A model generated the notes under the pieces. It saw only the letters and a program-made list of their open reading frames with translations, had not been told where the DNA came from and made no database searches. From Candidatus Fukatsuia endosymbiont of Tuberolachnus salignus (lineage in GTDB: Bacteria; Pseudomonadota; Gammaproteobacteria; Enterobacterales; Enterobacteriaceae), in NCBI RefSeq assembly GCF_964030845.1, contig NZ_OZ034983.1, positions 1,922,001 through 1,986,000 on the forward strand: a stretch of 64,000 bases of DNA, read 5' to 3'. Positions within the stretch are counted from its first letter, which is position 1; the number at the start of each line of letters is the position of its first letter. Both the position numbers and the translations under genes were made by a program. This document shows, one piece after another, positions 9,221 to 17,306 of the stretch.

Positions 9221-9246
9221 AATATTTTATTACTGTCAGTAAAATT
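9221..9246. promoter_or_regulatory. Conserved palindrome upstream of the first sscB copy
   Basis: ATTTTATTACTG-T-CAGTAAAAT is a near-perfect dyad about 25 bases before the sscB start. A related sequence, with the same flanks ATATTTTATT and CGTAAAATT, lies at 11082-11106 before the second sscB copy. Its conservation in front of both duplicated units suggests an operator or promoter element, possibly for the T3SS regulator. The bound protein is not known. Confidence 0.4.
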
Positions 9247-9270
9247 GATTGTGCTAAAGGGAGATGAGCG

Positions 9271-9726
9271 ATGAGTATTCATTATAAAGCAACCCATCAT
9301 CGAGAAAACACGTCACTTACGGAGAAACTGGCACGGTTGGCAGTGCATGATAACGGTAGTCTCGATGCAAAACAGCTTTATGCACGGGGTTATCAAGCAT
9401 GGCAAGAAGAAAATTATGCAGCGGCATTAGTCGATTTTTCTTGGTTGGCATTAAATTATCCTTATGAACGGCGTTTTCATTTAGCAATGGCAGGAGCATT
9501 GCAAATGGAAAAAGAATATATTGCTGCCTTAGCTTGTTACCACTATGCCCAAACCTTAGAGCCTTGTGATCCAGAGCCAATATATCAGATGGCGATTTGT
9601 TTGCAGAAACTGGGAGAAGGAACCGACGCCAGAGAAGCATTGCAAACAGCGATTGAAATGAGTTATTGCGATCCCGCTTATGCGGTGACAAGGGAAAAGG
9701 CTAATCGGTTACTTGCCGAGATTTAA
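9271..9726 (+). CDS. sscB: SscB-like class II T3SS chaperone, copy 1
   Basis: 151-residue TPR chaperone of the SycD class. In SPI-2, SscB (about 144 residues) serves the effector SseF encoded next to it. TPR helices are clear: YARGYQAWQEENYAAAL, RRFHLAMAGALQMEKEY, PEPIYQMAICLQKLGEG. It is followed after 39 bases by an SseF-like effector, and the same pair of genes recurs at 11130-12578. By eye roughly two thirds of residues are identical to copy 2, so the chaperone has stayed conserved while its partner diverged. The ATG at 9271 follows AAAGGGAG. Confidence 0.85.
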   Translation: MSIHYKATHHRENTSLTEKLARLAVHDNGSLDAKQLYARGYQAWQEENYAAALVDFSWLALNYPYERRFHLAMAGALQMEKEYIAALACYHYAQTLEPCDPEPIYQMAICLQKLGEGTDAREALQTAIEMSYCDPAYAVTREKANRLLAEI

Positions 9727-9765
9727 TACCCTGTATTTACCATTTTCATCATCTTTGGAGGAAAT

Positions 9766-10623
9766 ATGGGCGAGGTTTGTGGCAGAGCTATGCCTCAGGG
9801 CGTTTGTGACAGAGCTATGTCTATACAGGGCGATACAGATTATCATTCTTTCGCAATAGATGAAAAACCAACACTTATCGCACCCGGTTTTGAGGTGATA
9901 AATATACAGCAAGCAAAGATCGCGAAGACTGAGCATAATAAGTCCCTGGTTGAATTTTCTCGTCGTGCATTTTACTTAAATATTGGTAAGTTAGTCTTAT
10001 CCGCTTTAGGACTTACTGCAGCCTTTGCAGCAATAGTAGCAACGGGCGTGGCATGCCCGATTCTGCCAGTAGTACTGGCTGGTGTTTATTTTATGGTCGT
10101 TTCGGCCGATTTTTTATGCGCATGGCATGATTTGGAAGCCGCTAAATCTGGCCATGCGCTGTTGCCTATGCATTCTGATTCTATCGCTAACCTATTTTTT
10201 AAAATATTCAGTTGCTGCGGTATGTCGCGTAGAAACAATCTTAAATATTCATCCATAATTGCATCTGTTACTCGTGTGTCTCTTATCGTTGTCGGAGGAA
10301 CCTCCAGTATAGTTAAGGTTGCCGCCATGCCTCCAGCAGTCATTATGGGGATCACTTGGCTACTTAATGTGATGACCCTGCTTAAAGCAGGGATAGAGGC
10401 ATATTTCAATAGAAAAGAACCAAAAGAAGATAGCGAAACCGAACCTTCTTCTCAACAGCAAACAAACGTTACAACGCTTTTTCAAGAAGAATACCTCGCC
10501 GCTTTACAACGAGCTGAGGCAGCTGAAGGTAGATTTAGATCATTACAAACACTGTTAATGTCATCCAAGGTAGACAACATAGATCATGGACCCTCTATTT
10601 TTACTGTTCCTACTGGAGATTGA
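9766..10623 (+). CDS. SseF-like T3SS effector, copy 1
   Basis: 285 residues (Salmonella SseF about 260). The paired hydrophobic segments at about 70-115 read AIVATGVACPILPVVLAGV followed by a D-x-x-CA-WHD motif, which parallels the SseF segment GGAGLPIAILAGA followed by GDACCAYHN. SseF/SseG-type effectors sit in host endomembranes. A polar tail follows. The N-terminus contains a tandem duplication: VCGRAMPQG is followed by VCDRAMSIQG (9775-9801 and 9802-9831). GGAGGAAAT precedes the ATG. It could equally be called SseG-like; the host target is not inferable. Confidence 0.75.
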   Translation: MGEVCGRAMPQGVCDRAMSIQGDTDYHSFAIDEKPTLIAPGFEVINIQQAKIAKTEHNKSLVEFSRRAFYLNIGKLVLSALGLTAAFAAIVATGVACPILPVVLAGVYFMVVSADFLCAWHDLEAAKSGHALLPMHSDSIANLFFKIFSCCGMSRRNNLKYSSIIASVTRVSLIVVGGTSSIVKVAAMPPAVIMGITWLLNVMTLLKAGIEAYFNRKEPKEDSETEPSSQQQTNVTTLFQEEYLAALQRAEAAEGRFRSLQTLLMSSKVDNIDHGPSIFTVPTGD

Positions 10624-10895
10624 TAAACATCACACCCTCTCAAATATCTCGAAAAACATATACATTGGGCAAAATAATAGGCACAGACTAAGTTAAATAT
10701 TATTAAATTTCCCATCCAACTTATAATAAAACCGATATATATTATCCTTATTTTTTGTAAGGATAGTCCTCTTGTTTATAATAGAAACAATCTGTGATTT
10801 ATATTTAATCACTATGATACATTCTATTTTTTTCTAAAAATGCAATAAGTAAAAACCATTAGATAATAAAGATTGATTGATTCATTATCACAAAT
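10624..10895. other. AT-rich non-coding gap after the first sseF-like gene
   Basis: About 270 bases with many stops in all frames and no recognisable gene, RNA or operator. I see no strong terminator hairpin. Together with the palindromic repeat that follows, it separates the two chaperone-effector units. Confidence 0.6.
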
Positions 10896-11020
10896 ATACC
10901 CTTCGCTTTTCAAGTTACGGCGGCGTTGGTTGCTCGCACTCATCCCAGTCATGTACTACCTGTACACGCCTGGGATTCGATTGATTGCCGCCTTGCCGTA
11001 ACTCGAAATTCATTGGGTAT
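10896..11020. repeat. Enterobacterial-type 125-bp palindromic intergenic repeat
   Basis: Starts TACCCTTCGCTTTTCAAGTT and ends AACTCGAAATTCATTGGGTA, forming an imperfect terminal inverted repeat. Inside, GGCGGCG pairs with CGCC-type sequence and a CATCCCAG/CTGGGAT pair makes a long stem-loop. Repeats with TACCC ends and a GGCGGC/GCCGCC core are common between genes in Yersinia, Serratia and Photorhabdus relatives (recalled, not searched). It lies between the two sscB-sseF units. Confidence 0.7.
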
Positions 11021-11081
11021 AAATGATATGAAAATATAATAAAAATATTCTAATTGATTATTTTTTATATTCGCAAGTGTG

Positions 11082-11106
11082 ATATTTTATTGCTATTCGT
11101 AAAATT
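11082..11106. promoter_or_regulatory. Palindrome-like element upstream of the second sscB copy
   Basis: ATATTTTATTGCTATTCG followed by TAAAATT matches the element at 9221-9246 in most positions and in distance to the gene. The duplication that made the two units therefore included the upstream control region, or the site is under selection. Confidence 0.4.
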
Positions 11107-11129
11107 AGTCGGCCAGTGGAGAATTATTT

Positions 11130-11588
11130 GTGAATATTTCTTACCAAGCTGCGAATAATCGAAAAAAAATTTCCCGTACTAATTTATTGACAACACGACA
11201 AGAAGTTCACCATGACGATGGACTAGATGCGGAACAACTCTATGCCCGTGGCTATGAGGCATGGCAAAAAAAAGATTATGTGGCGGCATTGACCGATTTT
11301 ACCTGGCTAACGCAACATTATCCTGGAGAACGCCGCTTTCATTTGGCCATGGCGGGTGCTTTACAGATGCAAGGAGAGTATCTCAAAGCATTAACCTGTT
11401 ACGACCATGCACAGGCATTAGATATTTGCGACCCAGCACCGTTATGTGAAATGGCAGTCTGTTTACAAGCTCTGGGAAGAAAAGCAGATGCTAGAGAAGT
11501 ACTGCAAACAGTGATTGAAATAAGCTACGTTGATCCTGCTTATACAACGATAAGAGAAAAAGCAAATCGATTATTGGCTAAAATTTAA
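11130..11588 (+). CDS. sscB: SscB-like class II T3SS chaperone, copy 2
   Basis: 152-residue TPR chaperone, highly similar to copy 1 throughout the TPR region (LDAEQLYARGYEAW, ERRFHLAMAGALQMQ, DPAPLCEMAVCLQALG, YTTIREKANRLLAKI), with a variable first 30 residues. It begins with GTG at 11130 after TGGAGAA. It is followed 27 bases later by a second SseF-like gene. Two nearly equal chaperones each placed before a different effector suggest dedicated chaperone-effector pairs produced by duplication. Confidence 0.83.
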   Translation: MNISYQAANNRKKISRTNLLTTRQEVHHDDGLDAEQLYARGYEAWQKKDYVAALTDFTWLTQHYPGERRFHLAMAGALQMQGEYLKALTCYDHAQALDICDPAPLCEMAVCLQALGRKADAREVLQTVIEISYVDPAYTTIREKANRLLAKI

Positions 11589-11615
11589 TGTATATATGTA
11601 GCGAGGTAAAACAGT

Positions 11616-12578
11616 ATGTTAAATCCTACAACATCTATTAAGATTATTGGCGATGAAATAGATAAAAGAAATTATAACCATGATGTAGTAGCGTCCGATA
11701 AATTAGAAATCCCATTGCCTTCTAAGGAGGGGTTAGAAAAGGAAAGATTGCCAGGAAATATAACACCGCTTGAAAAAGAACAAGAAATTATTGCGGTTAC
11801 TACCGTTCTTAGGGATCTTTGCCATCCAGGAGCTTCAAATAGTGATAAGGTAGGATTAGAAGAGACAATACCGCCAAGAGATGTAGCATTTCTTAAAAAA
11901 GAAAACTTAAAAATTATTAAGGTTAGCGAAGCCTTGAGGGGATTGCGAAAAACGCTTATGGCTACAATTCTTCCTGCAACGGCAGTGGTGGTAGCTGCAA
12001 TCGCAACAGTGTTAACTGGAGGGGCAACATCACCCTTTTTGATATTGGCCTGCGTCCAATTGGCAGTGGCCTTAGGTGATATCGGCTGTGAATATTATAA
12101 TTTTAAGCAGAGTAAATCAGGAAAGGATGAGTTGTCTACCGGCAATGATTGTCTTGCTTTCCTTGTTAATAAAATTTTTGTTCTTCTCAAACTACCGGAA
12201 AAACAAGCTGCCATTGCATCGGCTGTGATTTCGGTAATTATCCGTGGGATTTTAGCTTTTCTGCCATCGTTCAGTCTATTTAGTGTTCCGAGTACTGTGG
12301 GGGGGCTGGCAACAGCAGCGCTCAACGTATTAAATTACGCCCTGAAATGCACTCAAATTGTTACAGAGGGATGTGATGCAGGAAGAGAGGCATCACTTGC
12401 ACAGGCAGCGGCAAAATGTCAGGCAGAAATAGAATGTGCACAAAGAGAGGAAGAAGCCAATAGGCTAAAAAGGGCAGAAAGTAATAGCGAACTTATAGAG
12501 ACCCTACTGGGTGCTTGCCATCACATACTCAAAGAAGCTTCCGCCAAGCGGCGTCATCGTGCCTATACATACGCATAA
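11616..12578 (+). CDS. SseF/SseG-like T3SS effector, copy 2
   Basis: 320 residues. A polar N-terminal 110 residues (longer than in copy 1) is followed by hydrophobic hairpins at about 118-150 (AVVVAAIATVLTGGATSPFL then the ALGDIGCEYYN motif characteristic of SseF) and again at about 195-240. The charged, Ala/Glu-rich tail (about 255-300) could form a coiled coil. Of the two paralogues this one keeps the GD-x-C-x-Y-x-N motif best. The pair may be functional counterparts of the SseF/SseG pair that acts together in Salmonella. No lesion is visible. Confidence 0.75.
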   Translation: MLNPTTSIKIIGDEIDKRNYNHDVVASDKLEIPLPSKEGLEKERLPGNITPLEKEQEIIAVTTVLRDLCHPGASNSDKVGLEETIPPRDVAFLKKENLKIIKVSEALRGLRKTLMATILPATAVVVAAIATVLTGGATSPFLILACVQLAVALGDIGCEYYNFKQSKSGKDELSTGNDCLAFLVNKIFVLLKLPEKQAAIASAVISVIIRGILAFLPSFSLFSVPSTVGGLATAALNVLNYALKCTQIVTEGCDAGREASLAQAAAKCQAEIECAQREEEANRLKRAESNSELIETLLGACHHILKEASAKRRHRAYTYA

Positions 12579-12694
12579 AGGATATCAATAAAATTCCATA
12601 TACCTTATATCAGAAAATATGAGGTATACACCTGATGGGGTAATGCTTGAAATTGAGCAAGACTGTAAGAGTCAAGAGTCCTCCGGAGGTGAAC

Positions 12695-13396
12695 ATGAAA
12701 TCAATTCAATTTATTTTATTCCGGCAAGACGGGACATTACGGTGTGGTAGTGAACGTAGCACCATACCCGTGGGTCACCTGGTTGTGGCAGATGAAAACG
12801 CCATTGCCTCTACTTTCTGCCGTAGCACATTGACCACCGTATTTTGTTACCCCATCGATTTATTACCGCTGTATCAAACACTGGCGGAACAGTCAGTACA
12901 ATCTAAACAGCGTCAGCGCGTGGTATTTGAGACCTGTAAAATGTTGCCGCTACAAGCAGATATGATGCAGGCTGCTGAGCAGTTAACGCATATGGAACGT
13001 GGCGTATCATTGCGCTTTCTTTATCTCTATTGCCTAGGCATGGAAAACGCTTATTTCTCAAGCCTACTCAATTTGATCGTCGGAACCAATAATGAGCTGC
13101 TAGAATTCTTTGAGCAGAATAGTCTCAATCCTTGGAGTGTTTCGCGTTATGCCGATGAGCTGGGCATTTCAACCCGTAAACTTAATTTTCTTTTCTATCA
13201 GAAATTTGGTATGTCAGTAAAGCAATGGTTACTGGATCAGCGCTTGAAAAAAGGGTGTGAATTATTGCTTTCGACTCGTTTACGGGTAGCAGACATCGCT
13301 ATGGAGTGTGGCTTTAGCAATCATGCTCACTTTTCTGACAGCTTTCGTCGCCGTTATCAGCAGTGTCCTTCACAGCTACGTACGTTGACGGATTAG
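12695..13396 (+). CDS. AraC/XylS-family regulator within the T3SS cluster
   Basis: 233 residues. The C-terminal 100 form the AraC double helix-turn-helix: WSVSRYADELGISTRKLNFLFY for the first, and ADIAMECGFSNHAHFSDSFRRRYQ for the second, ending with CPSQLRTL. The N-terminal part is a poorly conserved sensing/dimerisation domain. The ATG at 12695 is chosen because of a perfect GGAGGTGAAC site; an in-frame TTG at 12647 has none. It lies 9 bases before ssaG, so it is probably co-transcribed with the structural operon. Salmonella SPI-2 lacks a gene here, whereas Edwardsiella-type clusters carry an AraC regulator (EsrC); the functional parallel is inference. Confidence 0.85.
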   Translation: MKSIQFILFRQDGTLRCGSERSTIPVGHLVVADENAIASTFCRSTLTTVFCYPIDLLPLYQTLAEQSVQSKQRQRVVFETCKMLPLQADMMQAAEQLTHMERGVSLRFLYLYCLGMENAYFSSLLNLIVGTNNELLEFFEQNSLNPWSVSRYADELGISTRKLNFLFYQKFGMSVKQWLLDQRLKKGCELLLSTRLRVADIAMECGFSNHAHFSDSFRRRYQQCPSQLRTLTD

Positions 13397-13405
13397 GAGA
13401 AGCAA

Positions 13406-13621
13406 ATGGACATTCAACAAATATTAGATAGTATTAGCCGTCAGATAGCACGAGCTTCTCAAAGTGTTGAAAATAAAATGTCGACTAGCGATTTGCAAAA
13501 TCCGGTAGAAATGATGAAAATGCAGTTCGCTCTTCAGCAATATTCAAATTTTGTTTCTTTTGGAAGCTCAGTAACGAAAAAGATTTTCGATGTATGCAGT
13601 GGGATAATTGCTAAAATATGA
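13406..13621 (+). CDS. ssaG: T3SS needle protein SctF (SsaG)
   Basis: 71 residues, exactly the length of Salmonella SsaG. Diagnostic features are LQNPVEMMKMQFALQQYSNF (residues about 30-49) and the C-terminus SGIIAKI, identical to the needle-protein ending in SPI-2 systems. It polymerises into the extracellular needle after export. Its stop overlaps the ssaH start (ATGA). Confidence 0.95.
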   Translation: MDIQQILDSISRQIARASQSVENKMSTSDLQNPVEMMKMQFALQQYSNFVSFGSSVTKKIFDVCSGIIAKI

Positions 13622-13914
13622 CATTATTGACTCAATCTTGTCGACAACTGGTGGTTGAAGCCGCTCTGGCTGGGGTTAATCACGGTTTGTTCAAAGAATC
13701 ACGCACGATCCTGGAAGCCTTACCACTATTGGTGCCCGATCCTGAAGTGCGTTTGTTATGCCAGGCAATGTTATTATTTGGCTTGGGAGAACGTCAGCAA
13801 GCGTTGCAGTTACTGGAGAAAAGTCAATCGGCAGACGCTTTGGCACTACGTCAGTTATTAGCGCCGGAATTGTTTCCAGCAGATACACAGCAGCCGGGCC
13901 GTCTATCTCATTGA
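13618..13914 (+). CDS. ssaH: SsaH-like needle co-chaperone (SctG type)
   Basis: 98 residues. The segment LAGVNHGLFKESRTILEALP resembles the start of Salmonella SsaH (GVNHSLISQVHAMLPAL), followed by VPDPEVRLLCQAMLLFGLGE and an ALALRQLLAPELF tail. This family partners with an SsaE-type protein to keep needle subunits from polymerising in the cytoplasm. The start codon overlaps the ssaG stop by 4 bases, indicating translational coupling. It is somewhat longer than the Salmonella protein at both ends. Confidence 0.85.
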   Translation: MTLLTQSCRQLVVEAALAGVNHGLFKESRTILEALPLLVPDPEVRLLCQAMLLFGLGERQQALQLLEKSQSADALALRQLLAPELFPADTQQPGRLSH

Positions 13915-13929
13915 TAGGAGAAATACATT

Positions 13930-14175
13930 ATGAGTTATGTTCCTGTTGAAGCCATTGAAGCAGTGACCAAGCCTGTAGCGTCTCAAGCGCCACTTAACGC
14001 TACTCAGAAACAAATTGATACTTTCACGCAGATGCTTAATGCTCAACCTATGACACTAGAAAAAACGGCATCCGATCAAGTAACAATAGGACGTATTGAT
14101 GTGGAAGTGAATCTACTGGCGAAAGTCGTTGGGAAAGGTGGTGAATGTATTAACAAATTGGTCAATATGTCATGA
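13930..14175 (+). CDS. ssaI: T3SS inner rod protein SctI (SsaI)
   Basis: 81 residues (Salmonella SsaI 82). N-terminus MSYVPVEAI parallels MSVVPVST, and the C-terminal NKLVNMS parallels NKLDNMA, the conserved end by which rod subunits pack. It forms the inner rod connecting the needle to the export gate. Stop overlaps the ssaJ start by 4 bases. Confidence 0.9.
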   Translation: MSYVPVEAIEAVTKPVASQAPLNATQKQIDTFTQMLNAQPMTLEKTASDQVTIGRIDVEVNLLAKVVGKGGECINKLVNMS

Positions 14176-14903
14176 GAATAATGCAACGTGGTGTAGTGAT
14201 GTTACTGATAGTGTTATCACTTGCCGGTTGTAAGGTCGAGCTGTATTCCGGTTTAGCCGAGAATGAAGCCAATCAGATGCTTGCGCTGTTGATGTTGCAC
14301 AGTATCAGTGCCGAAAAAGAGCAGGAAAAAGGTGGAACGGTGGCACTGAAAGTTGACCGCGATCACTTTATCAATGCGGTTGAGTTACTGCGGCAAAACG
14401 GTTATCCACGCAAAAGTTATGTGACTGTCGATCAGCTCTTTCCTTCTAACCAGTTGGTCACGTCACCGGTGCAAGAACAAGCCAAAATGGTTTATCTGAA
14501 GGAGCAGCAATTAGAAAGCATGCTGAGTCATATGGACGGTGTGATCCGTGCTGATGTGACCATTGCCATAGCCGCACCTACCGACGGCAAAAGCAGTGTG
14601 CCAAATGCTGCCTCGGTGTTTATCAAATTTTCGCCAGAAGTTAACCTGGAAAGCTACAGCTCACAGATAAAAAGTTTGATTCATGATGCTATCCCAGGTA
14701 TTGATTATGAACAAATCAGTGTATTGATGCAGCCCGCTAATTTTCGTTTTAGCGCGCAAACAGCACAATTGAAGCCAGCCCATTCGTGGAATATTCAATG
14801 GTTGTTGGCAAACGTCAAAACGGTTCAGATTGTATTGGCAGGGTTGGGTGTGTTAATCGGTGCTTTGGCGTTTATCGCTTGGATAAAATATTTACGCAGA
14901 TGA
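14172..14903 (+). CDS. ssaJ: T3SS inner-membrane ring lipoprotein SctJ (SsaJ)
   Basis: 243-residue YscJ/PrgK-family lipoprotein. Lipobox LSLAGC places the acylated Cys at residue 20. The two ring-building domains include LYSGLAENEANQMLALL (about 24-40), Y-RKSYVTVDQLFPS and the RADVTIAIAAP segment (about 127-137). A C-terminal membrane helix lies at about 217-238. It forms the inner ring inside SctD. Length matches the family. Confidence 0.95.
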   Translation: MRIMQRGVVMLLIVLSLAGCKVELYSGLAENEANQMLALLMLHSISAEKEQEKGGTVALKVDRDHFINAVELLRQNGYPRKSYVTVDQLFPSNQLVTSPVQEQAKMVYLKEQQLESMLSHMDGVIRADVTIAIAAPTDGKSSVPNAASVFIKFSPEVNLESYSSQIKSLIHDAIPGIDYEQISVLMQPANFRFSAQTAQLKPAHSWNIQWLLANVKTVQIVLAGLGVLIGALAFIAWIKYLRR

Positions 14904-14915
14904 TGGTATTTGATT

Positions 14916-15575
14916 ATGGTTGACCCACAGAGAGTTTCTGATCATAACAGCATGCCTGAACAATCGGTGGCTGTCGAACGACGGACAATTTCCGGTCAAC
15001 AGATGCCCCTTAACCAACCGGTAATACGGTTACACCAATTGGCTTGGCAACCCGTGCGTTTCGCGCATCCATTGTGGCTCGTCAGAATGGGGTTACAGAG
15101 TAAAAAATACCGTTATGGAGACTGTCATGCGCGTGATCGGGCTGTAAACCGGTGTTTGATCCGTTTGCGTGGTTTTCCCAGGCAACCCCTTCCTGCCGTT
15201 TTAACGGATAAACAAATCGCACAAATGGCATTAGAGCCACGACTGGATGCATTATGTATGGCATTGGGGTTGGTGAGTTTGCGTTGCACTGACTATTTGC
15301 GGATACGCAGCTATCGAGAGGTGTTACATCCGTTGTTAACTGATGAGCATCTGTGTCAACTTTTAGGCATGGGTTGTCCAGGAGGGCGCGCAGCTATCTT
15401 TAGTCCACAGCAATTACCCGCTGTCGCATTACAGCTCGGTCGCGGTATTTTGCATGCGACAACGTCAGCGGCGATCACCTGGCAGGCTTTATCTATTTTG
15501 TTACCGCCTCTGCCACGTGCTCTGTGGCTACCATCGGCAGATCTCTGGTTAGCCAGACTGGAACGTCTATTATGA
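14916..15575 (+). CDS. T3SS cytoplasmic sorting-platform protein SctK-like
   Basis: About 219 residues. At this position Salmonella has STM1410, an SctK/OrgA-type protein that links the ring base to the SctQ/SctL/SctN sorting platform. The protein is Leu/Arg rich without membrane segments; the family is poorly conserved and I recognise it mainly by position between ssaJ and ssaK and by size. The ATG at 14916 is preferred to the TTG at 14910. Its last bases overlap the ssaK start (ATGA). Confidence 0.7.
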   Translation: MVDPQRVSDHNSMPEQSVAVERRTISGQQMPLNQPVIRLHQLAWQPVRFAHPLWLVRMGLQSKKYRYGDCHARDRAVNRCLIRLRGFPRQPLPAVLTDKQIAQMALEPRLDALCMALGLVSLRCTDYLRIRSYREVLHPLLTDEHLCQLLGMGCPGGRAAIFSPQQLPAVALQLGRGILHATTSAAITWQALSILLPPLPRALWLPSADLWLARLERLL

Positions 15576-16210
15576 ATCCATTCCACATCAGTATACAAAA
15601 GCGTCATTACGTTTTACCGCTTGGTACTTATATCCCCGCAGATATCTTTAAAAAAATAGATATTAGCCTGGAAATAGAGGCACAGGCTCACGCGCGGGCA
15701 CAATTGATTGTGCAGCAAGCAGAAAAAGAAAAAAAAGCACTCTTGGCTGCCGCTCAACAGCAGGCGACAGAAATCGTGGAGCAAAAGCGGATTGAAATGG
15801 AAAGCACCTTGCTGCAACGCCATGTTAACTGGTTAGTTCAGGCTGAACAGCTTGATAAGGTGCTGGTGGAACAGGCACGCAGCAGGATCATGCAAGCGAT
15901 CACGACTGTGGTCCAATCCTGGGCAGGTGAACAGTCGGTCGATAAGATTTTGATCACGCGTCTGAGTGATCAGGTTGAGGAAATGGCGGAACAAGGGGTG
16001 ATGATACTCAGTGCCCATCCACAACAACTCACCGCGTTAGAGCAAGCGATGGGCGATCGACTCAAGCTGCGTGCCGACGCTAATCTCGCGCCGGATCAAG
16101 CGATTTTGGCTTCACCACTGCTTTCGCTGAAAATCTCGCTCAGTGATCATTTGTCGCAGTTAGTATCATGGCTACATGAGTCATCGGTGATATTACAGGA
16201 TGAAAGTTAA
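15572..16210 (+). CDS. ssaK: T3SS ATPase regulator/stator SctL (SsaK)
   Basis: 212 residues from the ATG at 15572, which overlaps the preceding stop. It belongs to the YscL/FliH family: a short N-terminal part (MNPFHISIQKRHYVLPLG), a long Glu/Gln/Ala-rich coiled coil (about 30-95) and a C-terminal globular domain that in the family binds the ATPase SctN. It tethers the ATPase to SctQ. The next gene overlaps by one base. Confidence 0.88.
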   Translation: MNPFHISIQKRHYVLPLGTYIPADIFKKIDISLEIEAQAHARAQLIVQQAEKEKKALLAAAQQQATEIVEQKRIEMESTLLQRHVNWLVQAEQLDKVLVEQARSRIMQAITTVVQSWAGEQSVDKILITRLSDQVEEMAEQGVMILSAHPQQLTALEQAMGDRLKLRADANLAPDQAILASPLLSLKISLSDHLSQLVSWLHESSVILQDES

Positions 16211-17214
16211 TGGTTACACCACTCAACTCGGTGCAAGGTATTCAGCCAGTTATTCACCGTAACGATCCGCATCCCGGGCAGCCTCATGACGAGGGTCAAG
16301 TTTTAAATGCCAGCTCAATAATGAGTCTTATCGCCGAAGAAACAAGGGCTGGAGCATTGTACGAAACCGTAGAAGAAATGAGCCTGCTCTTAGGCACAAG
16401 ACGGCAAGATGAGAAACAGGCAAAAACCACACGTCAAGAGCGCAGTATGCAGGCCTTGTTGGCACTGATTCAGAAAATGCTTGAGAGCAGTGGCGATAAA
16501 AACCTATTAGCAAAATTCTCCTTTGCTGGGCAGGATAGCGAGTTAAATCGCGCCCAGAAAATGTTACAGATCAGTTCCCTGTTATTGCAGTACCACGATA
16601 ATCCCGCACGTCGCCGTACCTTGTCTCAACAATTGGCAGCATTGATGGAAGAAGCCGGTTGGGAAGTCGAGTTGTTTGGTTTGTTAGAATTCGGTCAGCT
16701 CAATCCGGCTGCGTTGCGCCAGATGAAACGGCTGTTTCAACAAAGCATTGATGATGAAGAAGAGCAATCACTCGATGAATGGTTTAAACGGGTAAGCCGG
16801 TGGCAGGATCGTAAACGTAAGATCCGCGTATTGTTGCGTGCGTTAGCGTTTGATATGAGCACTCAACCACCCACCTCCAGGCGAAGCCATCGATTGGCTG
16901 CCATGCTCCGCCAACTGCGGCGTGTGCTGCTGTTTCTTGGATTAGAAGATCATTGTAACCAGGTTGGGTGTGCATGTGGTTTGCAAGGGGAAGTGGTGTT
17001 GCAGGAAGTATTGACTATTGTTGGGCAATCGTGGCTATTCAGTGAATGGTTACAGCAGCGGTTTTCTCAATTGGAACAGTTAACACCGCAGCGACAACCC
17101 GGTTTTGTCTTGCGATTATGTGAGCTGTTTAAACTGATGCCAGCGACCTGCTTTAAAGATGATGATCAACGTGAGCAAATACTAGAGACGTTGGTTAATT
17201 TTGAATCCTCATGA
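16210..17214 (+). CDS. ssaL: T3SS gatekeeper SctW (SsaL)
   Basis: 334 residues (Salmonella SsaL 338), of the SepL/YopN-TyeA fused gatekeeper family, which with SpiC and SsaM blocks effector export until host contact. The N-terminal region is Ser/Gln rich, with a HrpE/InvE-like helical core at about 60-220 (LIAEETRAGALYETVEEMSLLL) and a TyeA-like C-terminal part (WLFSEWLQQRFSQLEQLTP). The ATG overlaps the ssaK stop by one base. The last residues (FESS) and stop lie in the first copy of a 48-bp tandem duplication. Confidence 0.9.
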   Translation: MVTPLNSVQGIQPVIHRNDPHPGQPHDEGQVLNASSIMSLIAEETRAGALYETVEEMSLLLGTRRQDEKQAKTTRQERSMQALLALIQKMLESSGDKNLLAKFSFAGQDSELNRAQKMLQISSLLLQYHDNPARRRTLSQQLAALMEEAGWEVELFGLLEFGQLNPAALRQMKRLFQQSIDDEEEQSLDEWFKRVSRWQDRKRKIRVLLRALAFDMSTQPPTSRRSHRLAAMLRQLRRVLLFLGLEDHCNQVGCACGLQGEVVLQEVLTIVGQSWLFSEWLQQRFSQLEQLTPQRQPGFVLRLCELFKLMPATCFKDDDQREQILETLVNFESS

Positions 17215-17294
17215 GTGTTTTCCTCTGCTAGACTGGAGAGGGCACTTTTTGAATCCTCATGAGTGTTTTCCTCTGCTAGACTGGAGAGGGCACT
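17199..17294. repeat. 48-bp tandem duplication at the ssaL 3' end
   Basis: Two identical adjacent 48-base units, 17199-17246 and 17247-17294, each starting TTTTGAATCCTCATGAG and ending TGGAGAGGGCACT. The first contains the stop codon of ssaL. The second is non-coding. Identity of the copies indicates a recent event. Confidence 0.95.
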
Positions 17295-17306
17295 CAATTA
17301 TCTATC

